64,000 bases of DNA, from assembly GCA_041391505.1 (NCBI GenBank), contig JAWKNW010000025.1, positions 21,069 to 85,068 of the forward strand. The letters are read 5' to 3'. Made by a program: the position numbers and the translations under genes. Shown piece by piece: positions 18,388-25,826 of the stretch (position 1 is its first letter; each line of letters opens with the position of its first letter). Below the pieces are notes generated by a model that was given only the letters and a program-made list of their open reading frames with translations, was not told where the DNA came from and did no database searches. Source of the stretch: Rhodothermales bacterium. GTDB lineage: Bacteria > Bacteroidota > Rhodothermia > Rhodothermales > JAHQVL01.

Positions 18388-18774
18388 ATGCGCATCGAAC
18401 ACTGGGGTTATCAGGTGGCTGATCCGGCCGCGACGGCCGCCTGGTACGCCGAGCACCTCGGCTTCACCGTCACGCGTCTGCTGCACAACAACGCGAACGC
18501 GCATTTCCTGGCGGACGGATCCGGCCGGGTGATGATCGAGATCTACAACAACCCGCGCATCTCCGTCCCGGACTACGCGGCGATGGATCCGCTCCTGGCG
18601 CACCTGGCGTTTGTCTGCGACGACGTGCCGGCGACGATCGCGGCGCTCGTGGCCGCTGGGGCGACGGTCGTCGGGCCCGCCCAGACCACGCCGGCCGGCG
18701 ACACCCTCGCCATGCTCCGGGATCCCTGGGGGATGGCCATCCAGCTCTGCCACCGCGCCGAGCCGATGGTGTAG
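18388..18774 (+). CDS. VOC family protein (glyoxalase/bleomycin resistance fold)
   Basis: 128 residues, cytosolic. EHWGYQVADPAATAAWYAEHLGFTVT is the first VOC strand-helix with a His near the N-terminus, and SGRVMIEIYNN holds a conserved Glu; LAHLAFVCDDVPATIAALVAAGA starts the second half, ending DPWGMAIQLCHR. Metal ligands His5, His/Glu are plausible. Starts 17 bases after the sheath gene. Its last about 32 codons are duplicated downstream at 19051-19151. Confidence 0.88.
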   Translation: MRIEHWGYQVADPAATAAWYAEHLGFTVTRLLHNNANAHFLADGSGRVMIEIYNNPRISVPDYAAMDPLLAHLAFVCDDVPATIAALVAAGATVVGPAQTTPAGDTLAMLRDPWGMAIQLCHRAEPMV

Positions 18775-18779
18775 GGGGG
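18679..18779 (+). repeat. Direct repeat copy A (3' end of the VOC gene)
   Basis: 101 bases from GCCCAGACCACG to the G run after the stop. About six differences from copy B at 19051-19151, 372 bases downstream. Confidence 0.85.
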
Positions 18780-18800
18780 CGTTTTGTTCCCTAATGAATC

Positions 18801-18957
18801 AATGTCATCTCGACCAAAGGCGCCGGCCATGCCGGCGCTGTAGCGGAGAGACCTCCCAATCGAGGGCAAACATTGTGTAGTCAATAGGTTTCGCTGAACA
18901 GGAGGAGGTCTCTCCGCTGCATCGCCATAACATGGCGATTTCGGTCGAGATGACATT
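18801..18957. repeat. REPIN-like element: two inverted palindromic units
   Basis: Outer arms AATGTCATCTCGACC (18801-18815) and GGTCGAGATGACATT (18943-18957) are perfect inverses. Inner arms GCGGAGAGACCTCC (18843-18856) and GGAGGTCTCTCCGC (18904-18917) are perfect inverses. Between outer and inner arm each unit has its own small palindrome (GCGCCGGC/GCCGGCGC left; ATCGCCAT/ATGGCGAT right). A 47-base spacer separates the units. The same architecture and core words recur at 58444-58571. Confidence 0.75.
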
Positions 18958-18975
18958 TTTTGGTACCGATCGATA

Positions 18976-19146
18976 ATGTTGAATACCGGAGCGGCTATGT
19001 GGATGGCACTTTTCACGTGTTTGATGGTGCTCATCGCAGCGCCGGCCTCTGCCCAGACCACGCCGGCCGGCGACGCGCTCGCCATGCTCCGGGATCCCTG
19101 GGGGATGGCCATCCAGCTCTGTAGCCGCGCCGAGCCGATGGTGTAG
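18976..19146 (+). CDS. Chimeric mini-ORF: signal peptide joined to a VOC C-terminus
   Basis: 56 codons from ATG 18976 (or 49 from ATG 18997). The first about 26 residues form a good signal peptide (MWMALFTCLMVLIAAPASA); from AQTTPAGD on, the protein is the duplicated end of the upstream VOC protein (LAMLRDPWGMAIQLC, AEPMV) in the same frame, with the same stop codon. It lacks the rest of any VOC fold. It may be the remains of a secreted VOC paralogue after deletion or gene conversion. Expression unproven. Confidence 0.4.
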   Translation: MLNTGAAMWMALFTCLMVLIAAPASAQTTPAGDALAMLRDPWGMAIQLCSRAEPMV

Positions 19147-19151
19147 GGGGG
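19051..19151 (+). repeat. Direct repeat copy B (3' end of VOC gene)
   Basis: Partner of 18679-18779; begins exactly at the signal-peptide junction of the mini-ORF and ends 5 bases after its stop. Confidence 0.85.
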
Positions 19152-19187
19152 GATGACCAAAGTGAAACAGAGCGCCCGCTTTGGGGC

Positions 19188-19598
19188 CTACTCTGGGAGC
19201 CTTGCAGATGAATCGCCACGTATCCATGCAGATACCTGCGGCACCTCGATTTCACCGGCCGCTAGGCCCTCGATGACCGTGACAGTTTCAACCGGATTCG
19301 GGAAGAACCGGAAGCCATTCATTTACAAAAAGGACCTGATCGCAAGAAGGGCCACCCGCTTGTTGCCATCCACGAAGGGGTGATTGCGAGCAAGGCCGTA
19401 TGCATACTCGGCGGCAAGCGTCTCAATGTCGACGCTTTTTTCATAGGCGAACCGCTGCTGTAGACGTGCGAGGACGCTCTCCAGCAAGCCCTCATCGCGC
19501 AAGCCGGTGCCGCCGCCGAACAATCGCAGCGATTCAGCATGCAGCAAACGAACCTGAATGGTCGAAAGCCAGATCGGTTCTTCCACGGAGGGGCTCAC
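19188..19598 (-). pseudogene. doc: Doc/Fic-family toxin gene interrupted by an in-frame TAA
   Basis: 136 codons would make a normal-length Doc toxin. The N-terminal 91 residues are intact, including the Fic motif HPFVDGNKRVAL and VRLLHAESLRLFGG, and end in AIRSFL. TAA at 19323-19325 follows, then the same frame continues with NGFRFFPNPVETVTVIEGLA, GEIEVPQVSAWIRG and a stop at 19188, matching the family's C-terminus. One codon change would restore it. Doc toxins phosphorylate EF-Tu. The start overlaps the antitoxin stop by four bases (ATGA). Confidence 0.8.
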
Positions 19599-19822
19599 TT
19601 CGCCAGGGCGTGGAAGGTGTCGCGATGCGTTCGCATGAATTCGCGGGCGTCAGCGAGCGCGGCAGCGAACTCCGGGTCGTATGGCGAGATGGTAATGCCC
19701 TCGGCGGTGGCGGAGATGAACAGCTCGTCGCCCTCCTGGAGCGCGAACGCATCCGAGATGGTCTTCGGGAGAATGACGCCGAGGGAGCCTCCGAATTTCC
19801 GTACCTTAAGTGAGTCTGGCAT
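19595..19822 (-). CDS. AbrB/MazE-type antitoxin
   Basis: 75 residues. LKVRKFGGSLGVILPKTISDAFALQEGDELFI is the swapped-hairpin AbrB/SpoVT DNA-binding domain, followed by ITISPYDPEFAAALADAREFMRTHRDTFHALAK, a helical tail likely to wrap the toxin. AbrB-type antitoxins are regular partners of Doc in type II toxin-antitoxin loci and usually autoregulate. It is complete although the downstream toxin is interrupted. Divergent from the thioredoxin gene at 19904 with an AT-rich gap of 81 bases. Confidence 0.85.
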   Translation of the reverse strand: MPDSLKVRKFGGSLGVILPKTISDAFALQEGDELFISATAEGITISPYDPEFAAALADAREFMRTHRDTFHALAK

Positions 19823-19903
19823 AACTTTTTAAGAGTGTCGTATCTAGGCCTTTGTTTGACATAAGTTGAATAATCGGGTTTCGTACAAAACCTTCATGGG
19901 GAT

Positions 19904-21241
19904 ATGAAGATATACGTCGGGTATCTGGCCTCCGCTCTGCTCCTCCTTACGCTGCCGGCTATCGCGCAAGAACTCACTCCGCTCCCTCAGCCTGCGGAGG
20001 AGTTATTCGTCCCGTTCGGCGAAACCCGCACACTCCTGGACCGCCAAGGAGTGCATGTCGAAGGGATGAGATCGAAGCCCGAAGAAGCGCTCTATCTCCC
20101 TGATGTCGACACCACTGGCGCCCGCTACCTGACGCTCTATTATAGTCGTGACGTCGCCGGCCACGAGGGCGACTTTACGCTCTCGATTCTGACGGTGCCT
20201 TATGATGGAGGACTGCTCCTCTACGCCGACCTCAATAACGACGAGGACCTGCGCAACGATGGCCCTCCGCAACGGCTCGCGGATAGCACGGGCGCGGTCA
20301 CCTTTGCACTCGTTGCGCCGAACGATCCGATGCAGGTCACGCACCGGACCGTGCTGCACATACCGACCGGTGTGCGGACCGGACAGCTGAGTCAGGCCTG
20401 GTTCGCCGGCATGATGGATGAAGATGGCAACCTGAAGCCGATGTTCAAGAATCTGATGAACATCAGCGGAGAAAAAGGGACGTTTCTGTTTGACGAGCGG
20501 CCTGTGTTGGCGCGTGGGATGCTGGCTCGCGACAGCGACACACTCGCTGTCGGCGTCTTCGATTTTAACGTGAACGGCCGGTACGACGACGAGGAGGATT
20601 TGCTGTTGGTCGATCTGGATCGCGACGGCCGGCTGATCCATACCGGCGACAGCGCGCATGTCTTCAAGCTCAACGAAGTGTTCGAGATCGACGGGCGGCG
20701 GTACCGGTTGAGCCATGTGGATCCATATGGTCGCGGCGTCCGCTTTGTGGAGGTGTCGGATCTACCGACGGGGGACTACCTGGCGGAACAGAAGGCCGCG
20801 TACGATGCGGCGGAGATGAAGCCACGGGGAACGATCGATCTGGATTCGGCCTTCTGGGCCCTGGAGATGCCCACGCTGGACGGCGACACGCTGCGACTCG
20901 CCGACCTGCGCGGCCGGCCGCTTCTGCTCAATGTATGGGGCGAGTGGTGTGCGCCGTGCCGCATGGAGATGCCGATGCTGATTGAGGCGGACGGCCTGCA
21001 CACGCCCGAGGAGCTGCTGATCGTCGGCGTGCTCTCTTCGAGTGACGAGGAAGCGGCCCGAGCCTATCTGGATGCCATTGGCGCGACGTGGAAGCAGGTG
21101 CGGATCACGGACGCATTCCGCGACCGGGTGAACCTGCGGATGTATCCCACCAACCTGCTGGTCGGTGCGGCCGGCGAGACAGCCATAGAGGCCGGTGTGG
21201 TCAACCTGCGGTTCGTCGAGCAGTGGCTGATCGGGCGGTGA
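19904..21241 (+). CDS. Secreted protein with C-terminal TlpA-like thioredoxin domain
   Basis: 445 residues with a signal peptide (YLASALLLLTLPAIAQE). Residues about 25-305 form a beta-rich region that includes an EF-hand-like loop (DFNVNGRYDDEEDLLLVDLDRDG, about 222-245). From about 315 comes a redoxin domain: LDLDSAFWALEMPTLDGDTL, then WGEWCAPCRMEMPML with the active-site CxxC at 349-352, and YPTNLLVG with the cis-Pro. Probably an extracytoplasmic thiol-disulfide oxidoreductase. Single gene, divergent from the antitoxin. Confidence 0.8.
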   Translation: MKIYVGYLASALLLLTLPAIAQELTPLPQPAEELFVPFGETRTLLDRQGVHVEGMRSKPEEALYLPDVDTTGARYLTLYYSRDVAGHEGDFTLSILTVPYDGGLLLYADLNNDEDLRNDGPPQRLADSTGAVTFALVAPNDPMQVTHRTVLHIPTGVRTGQLSQAWFAGMMDEDGNLKPMFKNLMNISGEKGTFLFDERPVLARGMLARDSDTLAVGVFDFNVNGRYDDEEDLLLVDLDRDGRLIHTGDSAHVFKLNEVFEIDGRRYRLSHVDPYGRGVRFVEVSDLPTGDYLAEQKAAYDAAEMKPRGTIDLDSAFWALEMPTLDGDTLRLADLRGRPLLLNVWGEWCAPCRMEMPMLIEADGLHTPEELLIVGVLSSSDEEAARAYLDAIGATWKQVRITDAFRDRVNLRMYPTNLLVGAAGETAIEAGVVNLRFVEQWLIGR

Positions 21242-21451
21242 ACCTGGTAAGGCAATCGCATTCTAGATTTGACCGTGAGAAGCGTAGGGCGGTTCGGGGT
21301 ATCGGTGTGAGCTTGCCCCCCAAACTCCCCCTATCCCCATACGCTCCACGACCCGACAAGCGCATGGGTGTAGGCTCCAGTGCGCGTTTCTGATCGGTCG
21401 AACCCCTATACTCCCTGGATCGGTATCCCGCACCAACCCCGCCGCACCGCC

Positions 21452-22861
21452 ATGACCCGCCCCCTCGGACTCCTCGCCCTCCTCCTCCTGCCGGCCCTGC
21501 TCCCCGGCTGCTCCTCCCTGAACGGACAGTCCGTTTCGCCGCCGAACATCGTCATCATCTTCGCCGACGACCTCGGCTACGGCGACGTCGGGTTCAACGG
21601 CCACCCGACGATCCACACGCCCAACCTCGACCGGATGGCCGCGGAGGGGATGAAGTTTACCTCGTTTTATGCGGCGGCGTCGGTGTGCACCCCCAGCCGC
21701 GCCGGCCTGATGACCGGGCGCCTGCCCATCCGCAGCGGCATGGCGAGCAACAGCCGGCGCGTGCTGTTCCCCGATTCGAAGCTCGGCCTCCCCGCCGAGG
21801 AGATCACCATCGCCGAGGCGCTCAAGGAAAGCGGCTACGCCACGGCCGCGTTCGGCAAATGGCATCTCGGCCACCTGCCGCCGTACCTGCCGACGCGCAA
21901 CGGGTTCGACTACTACTACGGCATCCCGTATTCGAACGACATGGACCGCGTGGTGGACGGTGGGCGCGAGGCGTTCTGGGCGCCGAAGGTCGAGTACTGG
22001 AACGTCCCGCTCATGCGGGATGAGGAGATCATCGAACGGCCGGCCGACCAGACGACGATCACCCGGCGCTACACCGAGGAGGCCGTCCGCTTCATCAAGG
22101 AGCATAAACAGGGGCCGTTTTTCGTCTATCTCGCGCACAGCATGGTGCATGTCCCGCTGTTCCGGTCGGATGCCTTCGCCGGCGTGAGCCGGCGCGGGCT
22201 CTTCGGCGACGCCATGGAGGAGGTCGACTGGAGCGTCGGCCAGGTGCTCGATGCGCTGCGGGAGGAGGGGCTGGCCGAAAACACGCTCGTCTTCTTCACC
22301 AGCGACAACGGACCCTGGCTCGTCTTCGATACGCACGGGGGCTCGGCCGGACTGCTGCGCGGCGGCAAAGGGATGACGTGGGAAGGCGGCATGCGCGAGC
22401 CCTCGGTGGCGTGGTGGCCCGGTACCATCGCGCCCGGGCAGGTCAGCGCGGCCCTCACCACCACGATGGACTACCTGCCCACCGCGCTGGAGCTGACCGG
22501 CCGCGCGCTCCCGAACGACCGTGTCATCGACGGACGCAGTCTGCTCCCGATTCTCCGGGGCGACACGGACCACGAGATCCACGACACCTACTTCTACTAC
22601 CGGGGGACGACGCTCCAGGCGGTGCGGAAGGGCCCGTGGAAAGCCCACTACATCACCCAGTGGGAATACGAGGCCGACAACCAGCGCGCCGAGCACGACC
22701 CGCCGCTCCTTTTTAATCTCGACGAGGATCCGTCGGAGCAGTACGACGTCGCCGCCGGGCACCCCGACATCCTGGCCGATATCGCGGCCGAGGTAGCGCG
22801 GCATCAGGCCGAGATGGTGGCCCGCCCGACGCAGCTGGAGGAACGGATCGAAACCGAGTGA
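21452..22861 (+). CDS. Arylsulfatase A-type sulfatase, predicted lipoprotein
   Basis: 469 residues. ATG 21452 gives a lipoprotein signal (LLPALLPGCSS, Cys20). NIVIIFADDLGYGDVG holds the Asp metal ligands (39-40), and VCTPSRAGLMTGR has the CxPxR site with Cys79, the residue converted to formylglycine. GKWHLGH and FFTSDNGPW supply further active-site residues. It hydrolyses sulfate esters, probably on polysaccharides outside the inner membrane. A formylglycine-generating enzyme is required but not in the window. One of three sulfatases here. Confidence 0.93.
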   Translation: MTRPLGLLALLLLPALLPGCSSLNGQSVSPPNIVIIFADDLGYGDVGFNGHPTIHTPNLDRMAAEGMKFTSFYAAASVCTPSRAGLMTGRLPIRSGMASNSRRVLFPDSKLGLPAEEITIAEALKESGYATAAFGKWHLGHLPPYLPTRNGFDYYYGIPYSNDMDRVVDGGREAFWAPKVEYWNVPLMRDEEIIERPADQTTITRRYTEEAVRFIKEHKQGPFFVYLAHSMVHVPLFRSDAFAGVSRRGLFGDAMEEVDWSVGQVLDALREEGLAENTLVFFTSDNGPWLVFDTHGGSAGLLRGGKGMTWEGGMREPSVAWWPGTIAPGQVSAALTTTMDYLPTALELTGRALPNDRVIDGRSLLPILRGDTDHEIHDTYFYYRGTTLQAVRKGPWKAHYITQWEYEADNQRAEHDPPLLFNLDEDPSEQYDVAAGHPDILADIAAEVARHQAEMVARPTQLEERIETE

Positions 22862-22932
22862 TTCGCGTACGCTTGCTTTCTTTTTCGCGGCAACGGCGTG
22901 CAGCCGCTCACACATCATGGAGAAGAACACGC

Positions 22933-23340
22933 ATGCAAATCACCGTTGAAACCACCGTCGCCGCGCCGATCGAGGCGGTCTGGCACGCCTACACGACGCC
23001 CGAGGACATCATCCAGTGGAACGCCGCTTCCGACGACTGGCACACGACCGCCGCGACGGTCGATTTGCGGGCCGGCGGGGACTTTTCCTCCCGGATGGAG
23101 GCGAAGGATGGGAGCATGGGTTTTGACTTCGCCGGCACGTATACGCAGATCGTCGAGCACGAACGGATCGCGTACGACTTCGGCGACCGCAAGGCCGTGG
23201 TCGAGTTCGCCGATGCTCCGGACGGCGTCCGGGTCCGCGTTACGTTCGACGCTGAGACGGAGCACCCACTCGACATGCAGCGCGACGGCTGGCAGGCGAT
23301 CCTGAACAACTTCAAGCGGCATGTCGAGGCCGGCGTGTAG
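22933..23340 (+). CDS. SRPBCC (AHSA1-like) domain protein
   Basis: 135 residues from ATG 22933. ITVETTVAAPIEAVWHAYTTPEDIIQWNAASDDWHTTAATVDLRAGGDFSSRMEAKDGSMGFDFAGTYTQI is a canonical SRPBCC/polyketide-cyclase-like pattern, ending DGWQAILNNFKRHVE. Known family members bind small hydrophobic ligands; role unknown. It lies 71 bases after the sulfatase stop and its own stop directly abuts the remnant at 23342. Confidence 0.88.
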   Translation: MQITVETTVAAPIEAVWHAYTTPEDIIQWNAASDDWHTTAATVDLRAGGDFSSRMEAKDGSMGFDFAGTYTQIVEHERIAYDFGDRKAVVEFADAPDGVRVRVTFDAETEHPLDMQRDGWQAILNNFKRHVEAGV

Positions 23341-23341
23341 G

Positions 23342-23500
23342 GATACCCGTTTCTCATCGGGTCTGGGCATCGATGTGCGAAACATGATCGGTGACGTGCC
23401 AGCGCTCTTCGGGCCGTATATTGAGCGTTGGGCCAGCCAGCCCGCTCGTGCAGAACTTCTGAACGAGGTGCGGGCATCAACGATACGTCGAAAGAAATAG
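23342..23500 (+). pseudogene. 3' remnant of an unrecognised gene
   Basis: An open frame without a start runs from the SRPBCC stop to TAG at 23498-23500, reading RFSSGLGIDVRNMIGDVP and PYIERWASQPARAELLNEV. It looks like a genuine protein C-terminus, and it overlaps the start of the next gene as operon partners do. The 5' part is gone, replaced by the SRPBCC gene. The family is not recognised; the arrangement resembles nucleotidyltransferase-type two-gene units, but that is a guess. An internal ATG could give about 39 residues. Confidence 0.4.
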
Positions 23501-23706
23501 CCGAAGTTTATCGAGACTTGATGAGGCGTACATCGGGTGCCGAGCGGCTTCGCATGGCGTCGGGTATGTTCGAAACGGCACGTGCACTCGTTCGAGCGCA
23601 GCTCCAGAATCAGCGATTGTCCGGCGAGGAACCGGATACGCATATGTTCCTCCGCTTCTACAGGCGGGATCTCGAGCCCGCCACGCTGGAAAAGATTCTG
23701 GCATGA
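23428..23706 (+). CDS. Small hypothetical protein
   Basis: 92 residues from ATG 23428; ATG 23521 would give 61. The core INDTSKEIAEVYRDLM, SGAERLRMASGMFETARALVRAQ and a C-terminal THMFLRFYRRDLEP resembles a family of small helical proteins often encoded next to a nucleotidyltransferase-like gene (AERL.M...MF..AR...R motif). The frame overlaps the remnant ORF 23342-23500, which may be the 3' end of that partner. Function unknown. Confidence 0.55.
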   Translation: MGQPARSCRTSERGAGINDTSKEIAEVYRDLMRRTSGAERLRMASGMFETARALVRAQLQNQRLSGEEPDTHMFLRFYRRDLEPATLEKILA

Positions 23707-23751
23707 CTCACTAACATGACTGATCTTACGCTCGATAGCCTCAAGTCTTGC

Positions 23752-23859
23752 GATGCAGGATACAGGGATGCAGGATACAGGATGCCGGATGATCGATAAA
23801 ACGGACGGTTTTTCGGTAAACATCCTGCATCCTGCATCCTGCATCTTGCACCTTGCACC
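23752..23859. repeat. Palindromic array of degenerate CATCCTG heptamers
   Basis: Left side is repeats of GATGCAGGATA; right side (23821-23859) is CATCCTGCATCCTGCATC continuing as CTTGCACC variants. The two sides are imperfect inverses around a core containing AAACGGACGGTTTTTCGG. A shorter related element lies at 51208-51277. No coding potential. Confidence 0.65.
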
Positions 23860-23937
23860 CCGTCCCCCTACCCATAAATCACCTCTATAACGTGCGTCAT
23901 GTCAGCGTAACATGAGTCCAGAACGTAGCTAAACACG

Positions 23938-24156
23938 ATGACCGATTCGTCGAAAATCAAAGGCCCGGCCTCCTATTTCCCGTCCATCGAAAAGACGTAC
24001 GGGCAACCCATCAGCCACTGGATGGCGATACTGGATGGGATGACCGATCTGAAGCATATGGAACGCGTGGCGGCGCTCAAGGCCGAACACAACCTCGGGC
24101 ACGGACACGCCAACGCGCTCGTCGCCTATCATCGTTCCGTAAACGAAGCGAAATGA
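23938..24156 (+). CDS. DUF4287 domain-containing protein
   Basis: 72 residues, the size of the stand-alone domain. The body SYFPSIEKTYGQPISHWMAILDGM and HMERVAALKAEHNLGHGHANALVAYH is the DUF4287 signature (YFPSIEKKYGxP, HGHANALV). Some family members are fused to a DUF5655 domain; here it is alone. Function unknown. Ends 15 bases before the esterase gene, so possibly co-transcribed. Confidence 0.9.
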   Translation: MTDSSKIKGPASYFPSIEKTYGQPISHWMAILDGMTDLKHMERVAALKAEHNLGHGHANALVAYHRSVNEAK

Positions 24157-24171
24157 GCACTGGCTATCCCG

Positions 24172-25047
24172 ATGCGCAAGCCCCACTTCCATAGCCGCAG
24201 GTTTGTTTTGTGGGTGTTTGCCCTCTTGATGGGTGCTACGGTGTCTCCCGCCTCCGCTCAGGAGGCGACCACCGCCATCGAGGTTTACAAGGTGGTGGGG
24301 ATGGACACGCTGCGGCTGCATGTGTTTTACCCACCGTCTGACACCTCATCCTCGCGCGCCCCCGCGATCGTATTCTTTTTCGGCGGAGGGTGGGTAAACG
24401 GGAGCCCCGAACAATTTTTTCCACACGCGCGCTATTTCGCCTCGCGCGGGATGGTGGCGATCTCCGCCGAATACCGGATCAAGAGCCGCCACGGCACGAC
24501 GCCGTTCGAGAGCGTCGAAGACGGCAAGTCGGCGATCCGCTGGGTGCGCGCGCATGCCGGCGAGCTGGGCGTGGATCCCGAGCGTATCGTGGCCGCCGGC
24601 GGGTCGGCCGGCGGACAGGTCGCGGCGGCTGCGGGAATGCTGGACGCGTTCGACGCGGCCGGCGAGGACCTGCACATGAGCAGTCGCCCGCAAGCCCTCG
24701 TCCTGTTCAATCCGGTCATCGACAACGGCCCGGAAGGATACGGCTACGAGCGGATCGGGGATCGATACACGGCCTTCTCGCCCCTGCACAACGTCGATGC
24801 GCAGTCGCCGCCGACCGTGCTTTTCCTGGGGACGGCCGACGCCCTCATTCCTGTGGCCACCGCGACGCGGTTTGAGGCCTTGATGGAGGGCGCCGGCGTC
24901 CGGTGCGACGTGCACCTGTACGACGAACAGCCCCACGGCTTTTTTAACTATCGGGACGGGGATAATCCGTATTACTACCACACGGTGCGCGAGGCAGACC
25001 TGTTCCTGAAGTCGCTGGGATACCTTGCGGGCGAACCCACGCTGTAG
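24172..25047 (+). CDS. Secreted alpha/beta-hydrolase (BD-FAE/esterase-lipase type)
   Basis: 291 residues with a signal peptide (VFALLMGATVSPASAQE). APAIVFFFGGGWVNGSPEQF is the oxyanion loop (GGG in place of HGG), and AAGGSAGGQVAAAAG (about 142-156) the nucleophile elbow GxSxG. The Asp lies in FLGTADALIPVATA and the His in EQPHGFFNY. Fold and order fit acetyl-/feruloyl-esterase-like hydrolases of Bacteroidota. Exported; substrate unknown. Confidence 0.85.
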   Translation: MRKPHFHSRRFVLWVFALLMGATVSPASAQEATTAIEVYKVVGMDTLRLHVFYPPSDTSSSRAPAIVFFFGGGWVNGSPEQFFPHARYFASRGMVAISAEYRIKSRHGTTPFESVEDGKSAIRWVRAHAGELGVDPERIVAAGGSAGGQVAAAAGMLDAFDAAGEDLHMSSRPQALVLFNPVIDNGPEGYGYERIGDRYTAFSPLHNVDAQSPPTVLFLGTADALIPVATATRFEALMEGAGVRCDVHLYDEQPHGFFNYRDGDNPYYYHTVREADLFLKSLGYLAGEPTL

Positions 25048-25103
25048 CCGGAAGACCGCCCGGGTTTCCGCAATGCCTTCCACGCTAAAGGGGGAAGAGG
25101 GCC

Positions 25104-25712
25104 ATGTACAAACCTGCTGATCTGTTTCTGGGGATCGTCGATTTCTTCTCGGTCCTGGTCCCGGGCGCGATCCTGTCGTACGCGGTGTACGCGGTTTATC
25201 CGTCGTTCGTCGAGCGCATCGTGCCGCTCGACGGAAACGGCGCGTGGTTCGCGCTCCTGTTCTTTTCGTTTTTTTCGGGCCACGTCATCGCGCGGCTTGC
25301 CGAGTACATCGACAAGTTATGGAGCTCGAACACCTGGCTTCAAAAAAACGAAGAGCTGTGGAACGCCGTGTTTCGCATCCGGGAGGATCTGGGCCGGGCC
25401 ACCGATTCGTACGCGATCAGCATCTATCAGTGGTGCCGCTCGGTGCTGATTGTCGTTTCGCCCGAGGCGATGGCCGACATCAATGCCGTCATCGCGTCGG
25501 CCGATTTCTTTCGGAATCTGTACGTCGTGTTTCCCTTCGCCGCGCTGGTCAGTTTTCTGGGTTCGCAATCCACCCTCGGCATGGTGTTCATCGTCATGGC
25601 GGCGTTGAGCCTGTTGCTGAGCGAGATGAGCCGGCATACGTTGCACAAACGCATCTGCTACCACGTCATCGTCCTGCACATGCTGGGCCGGCTCCGGCCC
25701 GACGCGGACTAG
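25104..25712 (+). CDS. Hypothetical membrane protein
   Basis: 202 residues. Hydrophobic helices at about 8-28, 48-66 and a pair at 135-172; the central stretch (LQKNEELWNAVFRIREDLGRATDSYAISIYQW) is soluble and charged. LFLGIVDFFSVLVPGAILSY at the start and SEMSRHTLHKRICYHVIVLHMLGRL at the end resemble small membrane proteins of unknown function. Start ATG 25104 has GGGGAAGAGGG close upstream. No functional clue from its neighbours. Confidence 0.65.
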   Translation: MYKPADLFLGIVDFFSVLVPGAILSYAVYAVYPSFVERIVPLDGNGAWFALLFFSFFSGHVIARLAEYIDKLWSSNTWLQKNEELWNAVFRIREDLGRATDSYAISIYQWCRSVLIVVSPEAMADINAVIASADFFRNLYVVFPFAALVSFLGSQSTLGMVFIVMAALSLLLSEMSRHTLHKRICYHVIVLHMLGRLRPDAD

Positions 25713-25778
25713 ACGGCGCTGCGGCCGGCCGTTTGAGGACGCCCGGCCCGCCGCGTTGCCCGCCGGCGCTTCGATACG

Positions 25779-25785
25779 TAGTTTG
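25779..25785 (+). promoter_or_regulatory. TAGTTTG, -7 box of the esterase gene
   Basis: TTG at 25756-25758 lies exactly 20 bases upstream (TTG-N20-TAGTTTG), the same spacing as at 40097. 41 bases before ATG 25827. Confidence 0.55.
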
Positions 25786-25826
25786 TGCGCACGAATGTCA
25801 GGGGCCCCCTTAACCACGACACCCTC

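Noticed and set aside
21263..22930. 555-codon minus-strand frame over the sulfatase
   Set aside because: Sulfatase motifs are on the plus strand; the antisense product has no domain.
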